46,567 bases of DNA, from positions 1-46,567 of the forward strand of contig JAGCHA010000087.1 of NCBI GenBank assembly GCA_017649325.1. The letters are read 5' to 3'. This document shows, in pieces, positions 31,686 through 41,629 of this stretch (position 1 is its first letter; each line of letters opens with the position of its first letter). The notes beneath the pieces were generated by a model. It saw only the letters and a list, made by a program, of their open reading frames with translations, was not told the DNA's origin and searched no databases. Made by a program: the position numbers and the translations under genes. This stretch comes from Ruminococcus sp. Lineage in GTDB: Bacteria > Bacillota > Clostridia > Oscillospirales > Ruminococcaceae.

Positions 31686-34364
31686 TTGCTTTACAATGAC
31701 AATTCCAAGGTAATACATTCCGAGATAGTCAACGAGATGGAAAGTTCTATGCTCCAGTACGCTATGTCGGTAATAGTATCAAGAGCCTTGCCCGATGTAA
31801 GGGACGGTCTCAAGCCCGTTCACAGGCGTATCCTCTATACGCTCCACGAGAACGGTCTTACCCCCGACAAGGCATACAGAAAGTGTGCTGATACCGTCGG
31901 TGCCGTGCTCGGACGTTATCATCCTCACGGTGATGCCGCCGTTTATGATGCTCTCGTCCGCCTCGCGCAGGATTTCTCGATGAGATATCCCCTCGTAGAC
32001 GGTCACGGAAACTTCGGCTCTATCGACGGCGATAAGGCTGCCGCCTACCGTTATACCGAGGCGAAAATGGCGAAGATGACCCTCGATATGCTCACCGATA
32101 TCAACAAGGAAACTGTCGATTTCGCGCCTAACTACGACGACCGTCTGAAAGAACCCGTAGTGCTGCCATCGCGATTCCCGAATCTGCTCGTCAACGGCTC
32201 GACGGGTATCGCTGTCGGTATGGCGACGAATATCCCTCCCCATAACCTCGGCGAGGTCATAGACGCTCTTCAGCTCCTCATCGACGACCCCGACTGCTCC
32301 ATGGACCAACTCATGGAGAATATCAAGGGTCCCGACTTCCCCACGGGCGGCATTATCATGGGCAAGGCGGGTATCCGCGCCGCTTACGGTACGGGACGAG
32401 GCAAGATAATCCTCCGCAGCCGCACTCACTTCGAGGAGATAGGCAGCAGAAACTGCATCATCGTCGACGAGATACCCTATATGGTCAATAAGACCCTCAT
32501 TCTCAAGAATATCAACCAGCTCTGCAAGGACAAGCGTATCGAGGGCATTTACGACCTCCGCGACGAGTCCGACAAGGACGGTATGCGTATCGTTATCGAG
32601 CTCAAAAAGGACGCTATCCCCAATATCGTGCTCAATAAGCTATTCGCAATGACGAAATTGCAGGATACCGTCGGCATAATCATGCTCGCTCTCGTCAACG
32701 GCGAGCCTAAGATACTCACGCTCAAGCAGATGCTCCAGCACTATCTCGACTTCCAGGTCGACGTTATCCAGCGCAGGACACGCTTCGACCTCCGCAAGGC
32801 TCTCGAGCGTGCTCATATCCTGCAGGGATTCGTGCTCGCGGCTGACCACATCGACGAGATAATCCAGATAATCCGCAGCAGCAGCAATATCCCCGAGGCT
32901 AAGACTCGCCTCATCGAGCGCTTCAAGGATATTGATATGTCGGAGCTCCTCGGACGTATAGAAGTTTTCAAGGATATGGACGTCTTCAAGGTGCTCGATA
33001 CTGCCGAATTCGACCTCAGCGGCACCCACCTCGCAAGCGCAAAGGGTCTCTCCGAGGAACAGGCTGAGGCTATCGTGCAGATGAGACTCGGTGCTCTGAC
33101 AGGTCTCGAGCGTCAGAAGATAACCGACGAGCTGTTCGGGCTCCTGACTAAGATAGAGGAATTCGAGGAGATACTCGCGGACGTCAACCGCGTTTACCAG
33201 ATAATCATGGAAGACCTCAACGTCATCCGCAAGAAGTTCAGCGATCCGCGCCGCACGGATATCGAGTCCGTATCGGGCGAGGTCGACATCGAAGACCTCA
33301 TCCCCGAGGAGGACTGCGTCGTTACGCTCACAAATAACGGCTACATCAAGCGTATGCCCGTTACCGAGTATAAGACCCAGCGCCGCGGCGGACGCGGTAT
33401 CACGGGCATGAAACAGCGTGAGGAGGACTTCGTGGATACCATGTTCATCTGCGGTACTCACGATAATATCCTCTTTATCTCCAACAAGGGCATTATGTAT
33501 AAGCTCAAATGCTATGAAGTGCCCGACGGCTCGAAGGCTTCACGCGGCTTCAACCTCATAAATCTGCTGCCTCTCACCGAAAACGAGAAGATAGCAGCTA
33601 TGATAAAGACTACCGATTTCAGCGACGAGAAGTTCATCGTTATGGTGACCAAGAACGGCAAGATAAAGCGTACCAACCTCTCGATGTACAAGAACGTGCG
33701 CAAGAACGGTCTTATTGCTATCGGTCTCGACGAGGGCGACGAGATAGCGGGCGTACGCATGACTGAGGGCAATGCTCAGGTATTCGTTGCTACTCACAAC
33801 GGTATGGCTATACGCCTCGAAGAGGAGAAGATACGCGCTCTGTCGCGCTCCGCTCACGGCGTGAGAGCTATAAAGCTCCGCGAGGGCGACTACGTTGTCG
33901 GTATGGCAAGAGTGCGCGAGGGGGCTACGCTCCTCACCGTCACCGAGAACGGCTACGGCAAGCGTACTTCCCTCGACAGCTACCGCATACAGGGCAGGGG
34001 CGGCTACGGTCTGTCGAATTATAAGGTCGACGATGTGCGCGGTCATGTATGCAATATCAAGATAGTCGACGAGGAGGACGATATCATCCTCGTTTCAAGC
34101 GACGGCATCATCATCCGCATACTCGCAAGCGATGTACGCGTTATGGGACGTATCGCCAAGGGCGTGCGCGTGATGAAGGTCAGCGAGGGTGCTAACGTTG
34201 TGGCGTTCACGCGTGCCGAGCATGATGACTCCGCTGAGACAGAGAATGTCGAGCAGCTCACCGAGGAGCAGGCTAAGCTCGCTGAAGCTGAGGCTGCTGA
34301 GGAGGAGAAGAACGAGGTAGTCATCGAGGCTGACCCCGACGACAATGACGACGATAATGAATAA
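31686..34364 (+). CDS. gyrA: DNA gyrase subunit A
   Basis: An 892-residue subunit with catalytic Tyr123 in AAAYRYTEAKM. The C-terminal beta-pinwheel carries the gyrase-specific box QRRGGRG, which marks it as gyrase rather than topoisomerase IV; the tail is acidic. The start is TTG at 31686 behind CAGGAGGTCAAGAAA. The quinolone-determining region reads HPHGDAAVYDA, so the position equivalent to E. coli Ser83 is Ala84, while Asp88 is kept. Confidence 0.97.
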   Translation: MLYNDNSKVIHSEIVNEMESSMLQYAMSVIVSRALPDVRDGLKPVHRRILYTLHENGLTPDKAYRKCADTVGAVLGRYHPHGDAAVYDALVRLAQDFSMRYPLVDGHGNFGSIDGDKAAAYRYTEAKMAKMTLDMLTDINKETVDFAPNYDDRLKEPVVLPSRFPNLLVNGSTGIAVGMATNIPPHNLGEVIDALQLLIDDPDCSMDQLMENIKGPDFPTGGIIMGKAGIRAAYGTGRGKIILRSRTHFEEIGSRNCIIVDEIPYMVNKTLILKNINQLCKDKRIEGIYDLRDESDKDGMRIVIELKKDAIPNIVLNKLFAMTKLQDTVGIIMLALVNGEPKILTLKQMLQHYLDFQVDVIQRRTRFDLRKALERAHILQGFVLAADHIDEIIQIIRSSSNIPEAKTRLIERFKDIDMSELLGRIEVFKDMDVFKVLDTAEFDLSGTHLASAKGLSEEQAEAIVQMRLGALTGLERQKITDELFGLLTKIEEFEEILADVNRVYQIIMEDLNVIRKKFSDPRRTDIESVSGEVDIEDLIPEEDCVVTLTNNGYIKRMPVTEYKTQRRGGRGITGMKQREEDFVDTMFICGTHDNILFISNKGIMYKLKCYEVPDGSKASRGFNLINLLPLTENEKIAAMIKTTDFSDEKFIVMVTKNGKIKRTNLSMYKNVRKNGLIAIGLDEGDEIAGVRMTEGNAQVFVATHNGMAIRLEEEKIRALSRSAHGVRAIKLREGDYVVGMARVREGATLLTVTENGYGKRTSLDSYRIQGRGGYGLSNYKVDDVRGHVCNIKIVDEEDDIILVSSDGIIIRILASDVRVMGRIAKGVRVMKVSEGANVVAFTRAEHDDSAETENVEQLTEEQAKLAEAEAAEEEKNEVVIEADPDDNDDDNE

Positions 34365-34821
34365 AAACAGCGGGACTTCGTCGCTCAGGTTTACGCAGAG
34401 CCCGCTCAGCGCGGCGGTAATAACCGTGCTCAGTCTGTTCTGTCAGTTTCTCAACTGGTTCGCTTTTGAAAAAATAGGCTACCCGTGGTGGACGGCTCTG
34501 ATAACGCCGCTCATTCTCTGCGCGATGTACCACTTCGTGCAGCTCGACGCGGGCGGAAACAGCGGCTATTCACGTATATTCGTATTTATATTCTCAGCGG
34601 CAGTTCCTCTGCTGCTGGGAATATTCCTTACCTTGGCGGTGTTTCTCGGGAATCCCGATATCAGCACGTTTGACCCCGAGGCTGAGTACAGGGGGACTGT
34701 CACCGAGCTGATATCGCTCTATTCGGGAAGATTCACCGTGACTTCGCTGTATCTGTGTGTGTTTGCGCTCATAGATATCCCCGTTCTGCGTGCCTGCGAC
34801 AAGAAAAGGAGGTGCGTATGA
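34357..34821 (+). CDS. Small polytopic membrane protein, unknown
   Basis: A 154-residue protein with about four hydrophobic helices (near 22-38, 45-62, 75-95 and 125-145) and no recognised motif. The ATG at 34357 overlaps the gyrA stop (ATGAATAA), and its own stop overlaps the next ATG (ATGA). It is therefore coupled to gyrA upstream and to the phosphoesterase downstream, and may help anchor or regulate the latter (inference). Confidence 0.75.
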   Translation: MNKNSGTSSLRFTQSPLSAAVITVLSLFCQFLNWFAFEKIGYPWWTALITPLILCAMYHFVQLDAGGNSGYSRIFVFIFSAAVPLLLGIFLTLAVFLGNPDISTFDPEAEYRGTVTELISLYSGRFTVTSLYLCVFALIDIPVLRACDKKRRCV

Positions 34822-35621
34822 AGTACCTCATCATCATTGCTGCTGTGATTCTTGCGGCGTACCTCGTCTTCGAGAACTTCTTCCGGCTCAGGATAAGGCG
34901 CGAGAGACTCGGGGGAGATGTGAGGATACTCCATATCACCGACCTCCACAGACGGCGCTTCGGCAGGGATAACTGCCGTCTCATCGGGGCGGCAAAGTCC
35001 GAAAAGCCCGATATCATCCTGATAACAGGGGATATAGTGTCGCGCAGGGAGAACGACTTCTCCGCTGTGGAAAAGCTCCTGCGGGAGCTGTGTTCCGTTG
35101 CGGATGTGTACTTTATCTACGGCAATCACGAGCAGAGCCTTATTGCTCCCGACGGACAGGCGCGCTTTGCGGATATGCTGGAGCGGACAGGTGTGAAGCT
35201 CCTCCGCAACCGCACCGTTACGGCTGAGATACGCGGCAGAAAATTCAATGTCTGCGGAATGGAGCTCCCATATACCACGTATAAGAAAAACGGCGGCTAT
35301 TTCCGCCTCGACAGGCTGACCGTCGGCGATATCACCGCGGCGCTCGGTGAATGTCCGCATGGGGAGACTTTGCTGCTCGCCCATAACCCAATTTTCGGCA
35401 GAGAATACGCCGCTTGGGGCGCGGATTATACCTTCGGCGGTCATATCCACGGCGGCTCGGTCAGACTGTTCGGGATAGGGATGCTTTCTCCCGAAAGAAG
35501 GCTCTTCCCGAGGTTTTCCAAAGGCGTGTACAACATCGGCGGGAAAAAGCTGCTCGTGTCTGGCGGGCTTGGTAAGCTCAGAGCCTTTAATCCGCCCGAG
35601 CTGGTGGTGTATGAGATCTGA
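34818..35621 (+). CDS. Membrane-anchored metallophosphoesterase (YkuE-like)
   Basis: A 267-residue calcineurin-like phosphoesterase with an N-terminal membrane helix (about 2-20). The dimetal site motifs are ITDLHRRRFG, ITGDIVSR, YGNHEQ, LLAHNP and GGHIHGG. Members act on lipid or nucleotide phosphates (for example UDP-diacylglucosamine hydrolysis in LpxG/YkuE relatives); the substrate here is unknown. The start after AAAGGAGGTGCGT is preferred over the longer frame from 34755. Confidence 0.9.
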   Translation: MKYLIIIAAVILAAYLVFENFFRLRIRRERLGGDVRILHITDLHRRRFGRDNCRLIGAAKSEKPDIILITGDIVSRRENDFSAVEKLLRELCSVADVYFIYGNHEQSLIAPDGQARFADMLERTGVKLLRNRTVTAEIRGRKFNVCGMELPYTTYKKNGGYFRLDRLTVGDITAALGECPHGETLLLAHNPIFGREYAAWGADYTFGGHIHGGSVRLFGIGMLSPERRLFPRFSKGVYNIGGKKLLVSGGLGKLRAFNPPELVVYEI

Positions 35622-35706
35622 TTACCGAGGATGTAAATATAAGACGCGGGCGGCAGGACGCCGCTCTACAAGTCATTATCAAAGGTGATACTGATATTTT
35701 TGCATT

Positions 35707-35735
35707 AAAGGGACGCACACTGTGTGTCCCTTTTT
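35707..35735 (+). terminator. Terminator after the gyrA-phosphoesterase transcript
   Basis: AAAGGGAC(G)CACA-CTG-TGTG(T)GTCCCTTT stem followed by TTTTT. Confidence 0.85.
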
Positions 35736-35775
35736 GCTGTATGAACGGAAAAAATCGGAAGATATCCCGTGCGGG

Positions 35776-35804
35776 TTGCTATTTTTATTAATTTATGTTA
35801 TAAT
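35776..35804 (+). promoter_or_regulatory. Promoter for the glycosidase genes
   Basis: TTGCTA (35776-35781), 17-base spacer, TATAAT (35799-35804), 39 bases before the GH95 start. Confidence 0.75.
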
Positions 35805-35843
35805 AACAAGATAAGATAGAATAGACCATGATAGGAGCATTTT

Positions 35844-38162
35844 ATGTCAACTGAAACGATACTGAGCTATAAGCAGCCCGCCGAGGACTTCAACAGCGCC
35901 CTCCCCGTAGGAAACGGACGCATCGGCGGCATGATATACGGCAGAGCCGAAAACGAGCTCATCGGGCTCAACGAGGACTCGATATGGTCGGGTGGATTGC
36001 GTCACCGCGTAAACCCCGACGCGAGGGAGGGGCTTGCCGAGGTGCGCCGCCTCATCTTCGACGGCGATATCCCCGCCGCGGAAAAGCTCGCCTTCGAGAA
36101 GCTTCAGGGCGTGACGCCGAATATGCGCCATTATATGCCCCTCGGCGACCTCAGTATCCACTGTCATATCAGCGGTAAGCCCAAGGACTACTCACGCACC
36201 CTCGACCTCTCCACCGCTGTTTCGCACGTAAGCTTCAATGCGGGCGGGATAGGATATACGCGCAGCGTTTTCGTGTCTGCGCCCGACGAGGTAATGGTCA
36301 TAGATATACACTCCGATACGCCAAAGAGCGTGTCCCTCGAAGTCTCTATCGACGGGCGCGACGACTACTACGACGACAACCGCCCCTGCGGCGAGAATAT
36401 GATACTCTATACGGGCGGTACGGGCAGCCGCGACGGTATTTTCTTCGCTGCCTGCCTCGGTGCTAAGGCTGAGGGCGGCGAGATACGCACCGTCGGCGGA
36501 AAGATAGCCGTAAGGAACGCCGATTCCGTGATGATAGTGCTCTCCGCACGAACAAGCTTCTACACGGAGGACTATATCGAGTCCGCTGAGGTTGACGCCG
36601 AAATGGCGCTGCAATGCGGTTTTGACGAGCTCTACTTCCGCCACGTCTGCGACTACAAGGCTCTCTTCAACAGGACAGAGCTCAATCTCAACGACAACAG
36701 CGGCGAGAACCTCGAGCACTTCGCGACCGATGAGCGCATTTCCCGCCTCAAAGGCGATGAGCTCGACAGCACTGACTGCGAGCGCCTTATCCATGACAAT
36801 AAGCTCATAGAGCTGTACTTCAACTACGGCAGATACCTTATGATATCAGCAAGCCGACCCTCCACTCAGCCAATGAACCTGCAGGGAATATGGAACCGCG
36901 ATATGTGGCCCGCGTGGGGCAGCAAGTTCACGATAAACGTTAATACCGAGATGAACTACTGGTGCGCCGAGAGCTGCAACCTCTCCGAGTGCCACCTGCC
37001 GCTGTTTGACCTGCTCGAGCGAGTTTACAGGAACGGCAGGGACGTCGCAAAGGAGATGTACGGCATAGAGCACGGCTTCGTCTGCCACCATAATACCGAT
37101 ATATGGGGCGACTGCGCTCCCGCCGACCTCTGGATGCCTGCGACGATATGGCCTATGGGCGGCGCGTGGCTCGCGCTCCACATCTTCGAGCACTACGAAT
37201 ATACCCTCGACAGGGACTTCCTTGCCGAGAAATACCATATACTTAAAGGCGCTGCCGAATTCATGGCTGACTTCCTCACGGAAGACAGCGAGGGCAGGCT
37301 TGTGACCTGTCCGTCGGTATCGCCCGAGAATACCTACCTCACCTCCGCAGGGACGCGCGGCTGTCTCTGCGCGGGACCGTCGATGGACTCCGAGATAATC
37401 ACCGTGCTCTTCAACGATGTCATCAGGGCGGCGGAGATACTCGGTACGGATAAAGACTTCGCAGACAGGCTCGCGGAGCTGCTCAAAAAGCTCCCGCAGC
37501 CCGAGGTCGGCAAGTACGGACAGATAAAGGAATGGGCTGAGGATTACGACGAAGTGGAGATCGGTCACCGCCATATCTCGCAGCTTTTCGCGCTCCACCC
37601 CGCTGACCTCATCACGCCTGTAAAGACTCCCAAGCTCGCGGACGCCGCAAGAGCTACGCTCGTGCGCCGACTGATACACGGCGGCGGACATACCGGCTGG
37701 AGCTGCGCGTGGATAGCGAATATGTGGGCGAGGCTGTACGACGGGCGTATGGTCTACGAGAACCTCAAAAGGCTGCTGTGCCACTCAACCAACCCGAATA
37801 TGCTCGACACCCACCCGCCTTTCCAGATAGACGGAAACTTTGGCGGTGTAGCCGCGATCGCGGAATCGCTGCTGCAAAGTGTGTCGGGCGAGCTGATACT
37901 GCTGCCGGCTCTGCCCGATGAGTGGCGCGAGGGAAGCATTCGCGGACTGCGCGGAAAGGGCGGCTTCGGTGTCGATATCACATGGCACGACTGCAAGCTC
38001 GCCTCGGCGGAGATAACCTCAGACAAGGGCGGCGAGTGCAGGCTGCGCGCAAACTGCGTGGTCAGCATAACCTGCGGCGGAGACAGCGTCGCTTCGCGCA
38101 TTGAGAACGGCGTTATCATTTTCGATACCGAGGCGGGTAAGAAATACAGCGTTAAGGCTTGA
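35844..38162 (+). CDS. Glycoside hydrolase family 95 (alpha-L-fucosidase or alpha-L-galactosidase), cytoplasmic
   Basis: A 772-residue GH95 enzyme. N-terminal beta-domain: ALPVGNGRIGGMIYG, EDSIWSGG. The (alpha/alpha)6 catalytic domain has N365 and N367 in INVNTEMNYW, E495 in PSVSPEN and D663 in FQIDGNFG. These correspond to the Asn421/Asn423, Glu566 and Asp766 machinery of Bifidobacterium AfcA. GH95 enzymes invert alpha-1,2-linked L-fucose or L-galactose on host glycans or xyloglucan. No signal peptide is present, so it probably trims imported oligosaccharides. It is followed by a secreted GH26 gene, which suggests hemicellulose use. Confidence 0.93.
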   Translation: MSTETILSYKQPAEDFNSALPVGNGRIGGMIYGRAENELIGLNEDSIWSGGLRHRVNPDAREGLAEVRRLIFDGDIPAAEKLAFEKLQGVTPNMRHYMPLGDLSIHCHISGKPKDYSRTLDLSTAVSHVSFNAGGIGYTRSVFVSAPDEVMVIDIHSDTPKSVSLEVSIDGRDDYYDDNRPCGENMILYTGGTGSRDGIFFAACLGAKAEGGEIRTVGGKIAVRNADSVMIVLSARTSFYTEDYIESAEVDAEMALQCGFDELYFRHVCDYKALFNRTELNLNDNSGENLEHFATDERISRLKGDELDSTDCERLIHDNKLIELYFNYGRYLMISASRPSTQPMNLQGIWNRDMWPAWGSKFTINVNTEMNYWCAESCNLSECHLPLFDLLERVYRNGRDVAKEMYGIEHGFVCHHNTDIWGDCAPADLWMPATIWPMGGAWLALHIFEHYEYTLDRDFLAEKYHILKGAAEFMADFLTEDSEGRLVTCPSVSPENTYLTSAGTRGCLCAGPSMDSEIITVLFNDVIRAAEILGTDKDFADRLAELLKKLPQPEVGKYGQIKEWAEDYDEVEIGHRHISQLFALHPADLITPVKTPKLADAARATLVRRLIHGGGHTGWSCAWIANMWARLYDGRMVYENLKRLLCHSTNPNMLDTHPPFQIDGNFGGVAAIAESLLQSVSGELILLPALPDEWREGSIRGLRGKGGFGVDITWHDCKLASAEITSDKGGECRLRANCVVSITCGGDSVASRIENGVIIFDTEAGKKYSVKA

Positions 38163-38277
38163 GCTCGAGCTATTAGCTAATTGTGTCTGCTCAGCAGACT
38201 ATTTAAAATGTATCGCCGAAGGCTATACCGCGAGCTGTCGGCTAACGGCCTTTTTAAACAATCGGAGGACAAAACCA

Positions 38278-40113
38278 ATGGATATACGTAAGCTGACCGC
38301 GCTCGCGGCGGCGGTAATGATGACCGCTTCGTGCGTGGTATCATGCAAGAAAAAGAATAAGGACGAATCGAGCGAGAAAGAGCCTGTGACGAATGTATTG
38401 GGCGTAATCGAGGATGAGACCGTCGGGACTTACCCCGACTACCCCATAACCTACCCCGAGATAGAAAAAAAGCCTACGGGCGACCTCTATGAGGCGGAGG
38501 ACGCTAAGCTCGGAAGCGGCCTGAAGGTCGTTAGTGCTCCAAAGGAGGAGACTACCGACAAGGATGGCAAGAAGGTGAAGTCCGAGGCTGATACACAGCC
38601 TGCGACCAAGTTCGACCCGACCGTCAAGCCCGATACCGTCATCTCAAAATACAGCGGTGAGGGCTATGTAAGCGGCTTCAAGAACGACGGCACTGCGGCT
38701 GTCACATTCACGGTGGAGGCTCCGACGAATCAGCACTACGACCTCTCGTTCAGTATCGCCGCAGACCGCTTCGTCAACTGCGATGTGCTCGTAAACGGCA
38801 CCGCGACAGCGACATTCAAGACCATGAGCGACAGCGAGTTCACTCTGATAACACTTTACGGCGTGTTCCTCACCAAGGGCAAGTCCGAGATAGAGCTCCG
38901 CCCGCACGGCGATATCAAGCTCGACTACCTGAGAATGAGTAATAATACCTCACTGAGCGCTATAAAGTACGACGCTGAGAACGACCTCTCCAACAAGGAG
39001 GCGGGCAGGTCTGCGAAGGAGCTCATGGACTTCATGACCAAGTATTACGGCGAGTATGTGCTGACGGGTCAGTATGCGTCGAGCCCCAAGAACGATGAGC
39101 TCGAACTGATATACCGCACGACGGGCAAGTACCCTGCGATACGCTTTTCAGCGCTGCATACCAATAATAAGAACTTCGACAGCGCTTTCAGAGATATCGA
39201 CGCCTGCGCGAACTGGTACAGAAAGGGCGGCGTCGTCGGACTTATGTGGTACTGGGAGGCTCCCTCCAAGACAAAGCAGTCGGTGTATGCTAAGGATACC
39301 GATTTCAAGCTCTCCGACGCTATGACAGACATCGACATCGCCGAGATGACGCAGGAGGAGATACGCGGTCTCTATGGAGAGGGCAAGATTTCCGAGCAGT
39401 GCTACGGTCTCATACTCGACATTGACAATATGGCGGGACAGCTCACTTCGCTCAAAAACAAGGGCGTGCCCGTGCTGTGGAGACCTCTTCACGAGGGCTA
39501 CGGCGACTGGTTCTGGTGGGGCGCGAGCGGTGTTGACGCGTACAAGTGGCTGTGGGAGCTGATGTACCGCCGCTATACCAACTACTTCGAGCTCGATAAC
39601 CTCATCTGGATATGGAACGGTCAGAGCGAGAGCACTCTCGTAAACAAGTCCACGTTCGATATCGCTTCGCTCGATATCTACCTCGACAGCGACAAGGACT
39701 ACGGCAGCCGCTATGAGCAGTTCCTCGCGCTGCAAAATATCGTCGGCAAGGAAAAGCTGATCGCGCTGAGCGAGTGCAGCACCGTTCCCGACATCGACGC
39801 TTCCTTCCGCGACAATGCGGTGTGGTCGTTCTTCGGGCTGTGGTACGGCAAGTATATGACCGACGAAAACGGCGAGTATTCCGAGAAATTCACGAGCAGA
39901 GACGCCCTCATACGCGCCTATAACTCCGAGGGAGCACTGACTCTCGACGAGTATATCAAGCTGCGCGGCGGCGAGAAGCTCATTCCCGATTACGGCAGCG
40001 AGAAGCAGACAACAACTTCGACAACTGCCACTTCAACTACAACAGACTCCACCGACACCGACACCGCAGATACCTCGGAAAGCACCGAAACTACGGCTGT
40101 TTCCACGGACTGA
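38278..40113 (+). CDS. Secreted lipoprotein beta-mannanase: CBM35-like module + GH26
   Basis: A 611-residue protein. The signal peptide has a lipobox-like VVSC (Cys near 23), followed by a charged linker. A carbohydrate-binding module of the CBM35/CBM6 type (about 60-220) begins LYEAEDAKLGSG and ends with DYLRM. The GH26 catalytic barrel (about 235-545) has acid/base E406 in WRPLHEGYGDWFWW and nucleophile E499 in ALSECSTVP. The tail is Thr/Ser-rich. GH26 enzymes cleave beta-1,4-mannans at the cell surface. The ATG at 38278, after TCGGAGGACAAAACCA, begins the signal peptide; the longer frame from 38101 overlaps the GH95 gene and is rejected. Confidence 0.93.
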   Translation: MDIRKLTALAAAVMMTASCVVSCKKKNKDESSEKEPVTNVLGVIEDETVGTYPDYPITYPEIEKKPTGDLYEAEDAKLGSGLKVVSAPKEETTDKDGKKVKSEADTQPATKFDPTVKPDTVISKYSGEGYVSGFKNDGTAAVTFTVEAPTNQHYDLSFSIAADRFVNCDVLVNGTATATFKTMSDSEFTLITLYGVFLTKGKSEIELRPHGDIKLDYLRMSNNTSLSAIKYDAENDLSNKEAGRSAKELMDFMTKYYGEYVLTGQYASSPKNDELELIYRTTGKYPAIRFSALHTNNKNFDSAFRDIDACANWYRKGGVVGLMWYWEAPSKTKQSVYAKDTDFKLSDAMTDIDIAEMTQEEIRGLYGEGKISEQCYGLILDIDNMAGQLTSLKNKGVPVLWRPLHEGYGDWFWWGASGVDAYKWLWELMYRRYTNYFELDNLIWIWNGQSESTLVNKSTFDIASLDIYLDSDKDYGSRYEQFLALQNIVGKEKLIALSECSTVPDIDASFRDNAVWSFFGLWYGKYMTDENGEYSEKFTSRDALIRAYNSEGALTLDEYIKLRGGEKLIPDYGSEKQTTTSTTATSTTTDSTDTDTADTSESTETTAVSTD

Positions 40114-40129
40114 CACAAGGAGGTTCGCT

Positions 40130-41443
40130 ATGGACAACTCGATAAAGCCACGTATCGCTCTCACGCGGGAGCAGGTCGAGCTGAGGCAGAAAATGCTCGA
40201 TGAGGTCGGAAGATCGGACTACAGGGCAGTCAGCTTCCGACTGACAGGCACGCTCATCTCAAACGCTTTTCCCGAATTCGAGGACATATTCATGCTCATG
40301 GAGGAGGACTTCCGTTCGCTGACGACCGTGAAGAAAAGCTTCAAGGAGCTGCGCACCGCTGCTGCGGATGCCGCCGAGAAGAAGTTCGAGAGCTCGGGCG
40401 GCGCAACGATAGGACGGATATACGAAATCCTCGCGAAAAGTGCAAAGCTGTCGCCCTTCGGCAGGGACAAGCTCATGAAGCGCGAGTGTGAGCTCGCGGT
40501 ACATTTTACGCTGACAAGAAGCCTCGGCAAGGAGCTCTTCGACGAGGCTAAACGCACCAAAAAGAAGATAGTCATAGTCGCGGATACGATATATCCGCGG
40601 AATGTGGTCGTTCGTATCCTTAGCAATTGCGGCTACGAGCAGGCAGACGAGCTCGTCGTGCCGTCGGAGCTGAAGGGCAGCGTCACCGACCATAAAGCTG
40701 TGTATGACGCCGTTCTTGCAAAGGCGGGAGTGGCTCCCGCTAAGCTCCTGCACATCGGCGGGGACGTCGAGGCTGACATCGAGACCCCGATAATGAACGG
40801 CTCGAAGGCTCTGCTGCTGTCGGGGACGATACCCCTTATGGTAAAGTCGGGGCGTCTGCGCGGCTGGGTACAGGACAGACACGTCTACGACTACGACGAG
40901 CCAGAGTATCTCGCGCTGCACGGCGCTTTCGGCATTTATGCCGCCTACCTCTTCGACGTGCCGATAAGCAAGTCGCCGCAGAGCGACTTCTGCGCGAGCG
41001 AGTATATGCTCGGATTCATGGTAGGCGGAACGGCTCGCGCGGCTGATTTCCGCCCCAAGGACAAGAAGCAGGCGATGCTTCTCGGGCTGCTGTCGGATAG
41101 TTCCGAAGCCGCACGCGGTATGGAGGATATGGACAGGCTCTTCCACTTCCACTTTGACGGACACCTCGAAAATTACGGCTATAAGGACTGCGATATGCCC
41201 CTGCGCTTCTTCGCGGAGCACAGCGCGGTCGGCGACAGGGCTATGCTCCAGAGCCGACTCGACCCGACGGATTTCGCAGAGTGGACAGAGGGTACGAAAG
41301 AGCCTAAGCTCGCTCCCGTACACGCACGCAAGCTTAAACGCAGTGCCACTGCCAAGCTCGCGGACAAGCTCTTCCCGCCCGGCACGAAAGTGCGTAATAT
41401 CGCCGACGGCATGCTCGTCAAGATGAAAGGCGGAGGAAAATAA
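40130..41443 (+). CDS. HAD-fold protein lacking the catalytic nucleophile
   Basis: A 437-residue protein of the HAD group found with surface-glycan genes (the usual motif I is FDVFDTL). Here motif I reads SFRLTGTL, so Arg37 stands where the nucleophilic Asp should be. Motif II (IVIVADTIYP), the Lys region (SELKGSVTDHK) and motif IV (HIGGDVEADIETP) remain. It is therefore probably a non-catalytic or altered HAD. The C-terminal part (about 245-437) is helical and unassigned. It starts 16 bases after the GH26 gene behind ACAAGGAGGTTCGCT, so it shares that transcript. Confidence 0.75.
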   Translation: MDNSIKPRIALTREQVELRQKMLDEVGRSDYRAVSFRLTGTLISNAFPEFEDIFMLMEEDFRSLTTVKKSFKELRTAAADAAEKKFESSGGATIGRIYEILAKSAKLSPFGRDKLMKRECELAVHFTLTRSLGKELFDEAKRTKKKIVIVADTIYPRNVVVRILSNCGYEQADELVVPSELKGSVTDHKAVYDAVLAKAGVAPAKLLHIGGDVEADIETPIMNGSKALLLSGTIPLMVKSGRLRGWVQDRHVYDYDEPEYLALHGAFGIYAAYLFDVPISKSPQSDFCASEYMLGFMVGGTARAADFRPKDKKQAMLLGLLSDSSEAARGMEDMDRLFHFHFDGHLENYGYKDCDMPLRFFAEHSAVGDRAMLQSRLDPTDFAEWTEGTKEPKLAPVHARKLKRSATAKLADKLFPPGTKVRNIADGMLVKMKGGGK

Positions 41444-41560
41444 AGGAAACACGTTTCCGCATACTTCGCCGTTTCTCACGCATAAACGACTTTTCACTGC
41501 CGCCGTGACAACTTTCATTTGTATGCGATAAAACATTACCGCAAACGACATTATTCATTG

Positions 41561-41590
41561 TTGCTCAGTAGACCATTCCTGTGATATGAT
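41561..41590 (+). promoter_or_regulatory. Promoter for spo0A
   Basis: TTGCTC (41561-41566), 18-base spacer, TATGAT (41585-41590). The 186-base gap 41444-41629 also holds GGAAAC-AC-GTTTCC (41446-41459), a short palindrome of unknown meaning. Confidence 0.55.
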
Positions 41591-41629
41591 AGAATCGTAG
41601 AGAAAATCATCAATCAGGAGGTTAAAACT

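Noticed and set aside
38101-38277. Upstream extension of the GH26 frame
   Set aside because: It overlaps the GH95 3' end, and the lipoprotein signal peptide begins at 38278 behind a good ribosome binding site.
41446-41459. GGAAAC-AC-GTTTCC palindrome as an operator for spo0A
   Set aside because: It is 115 bases upstream of the promoter and adjoins the end of the HAD gene; a 6-bp arm is too short to assign.
40259-41551. Minus-strand frame of 430 codons opposite the HAD-fold gene
   Set aside because: Shadow frame with no domain or ribosome binding site; the plus-strand gene is in an operon with GH26.
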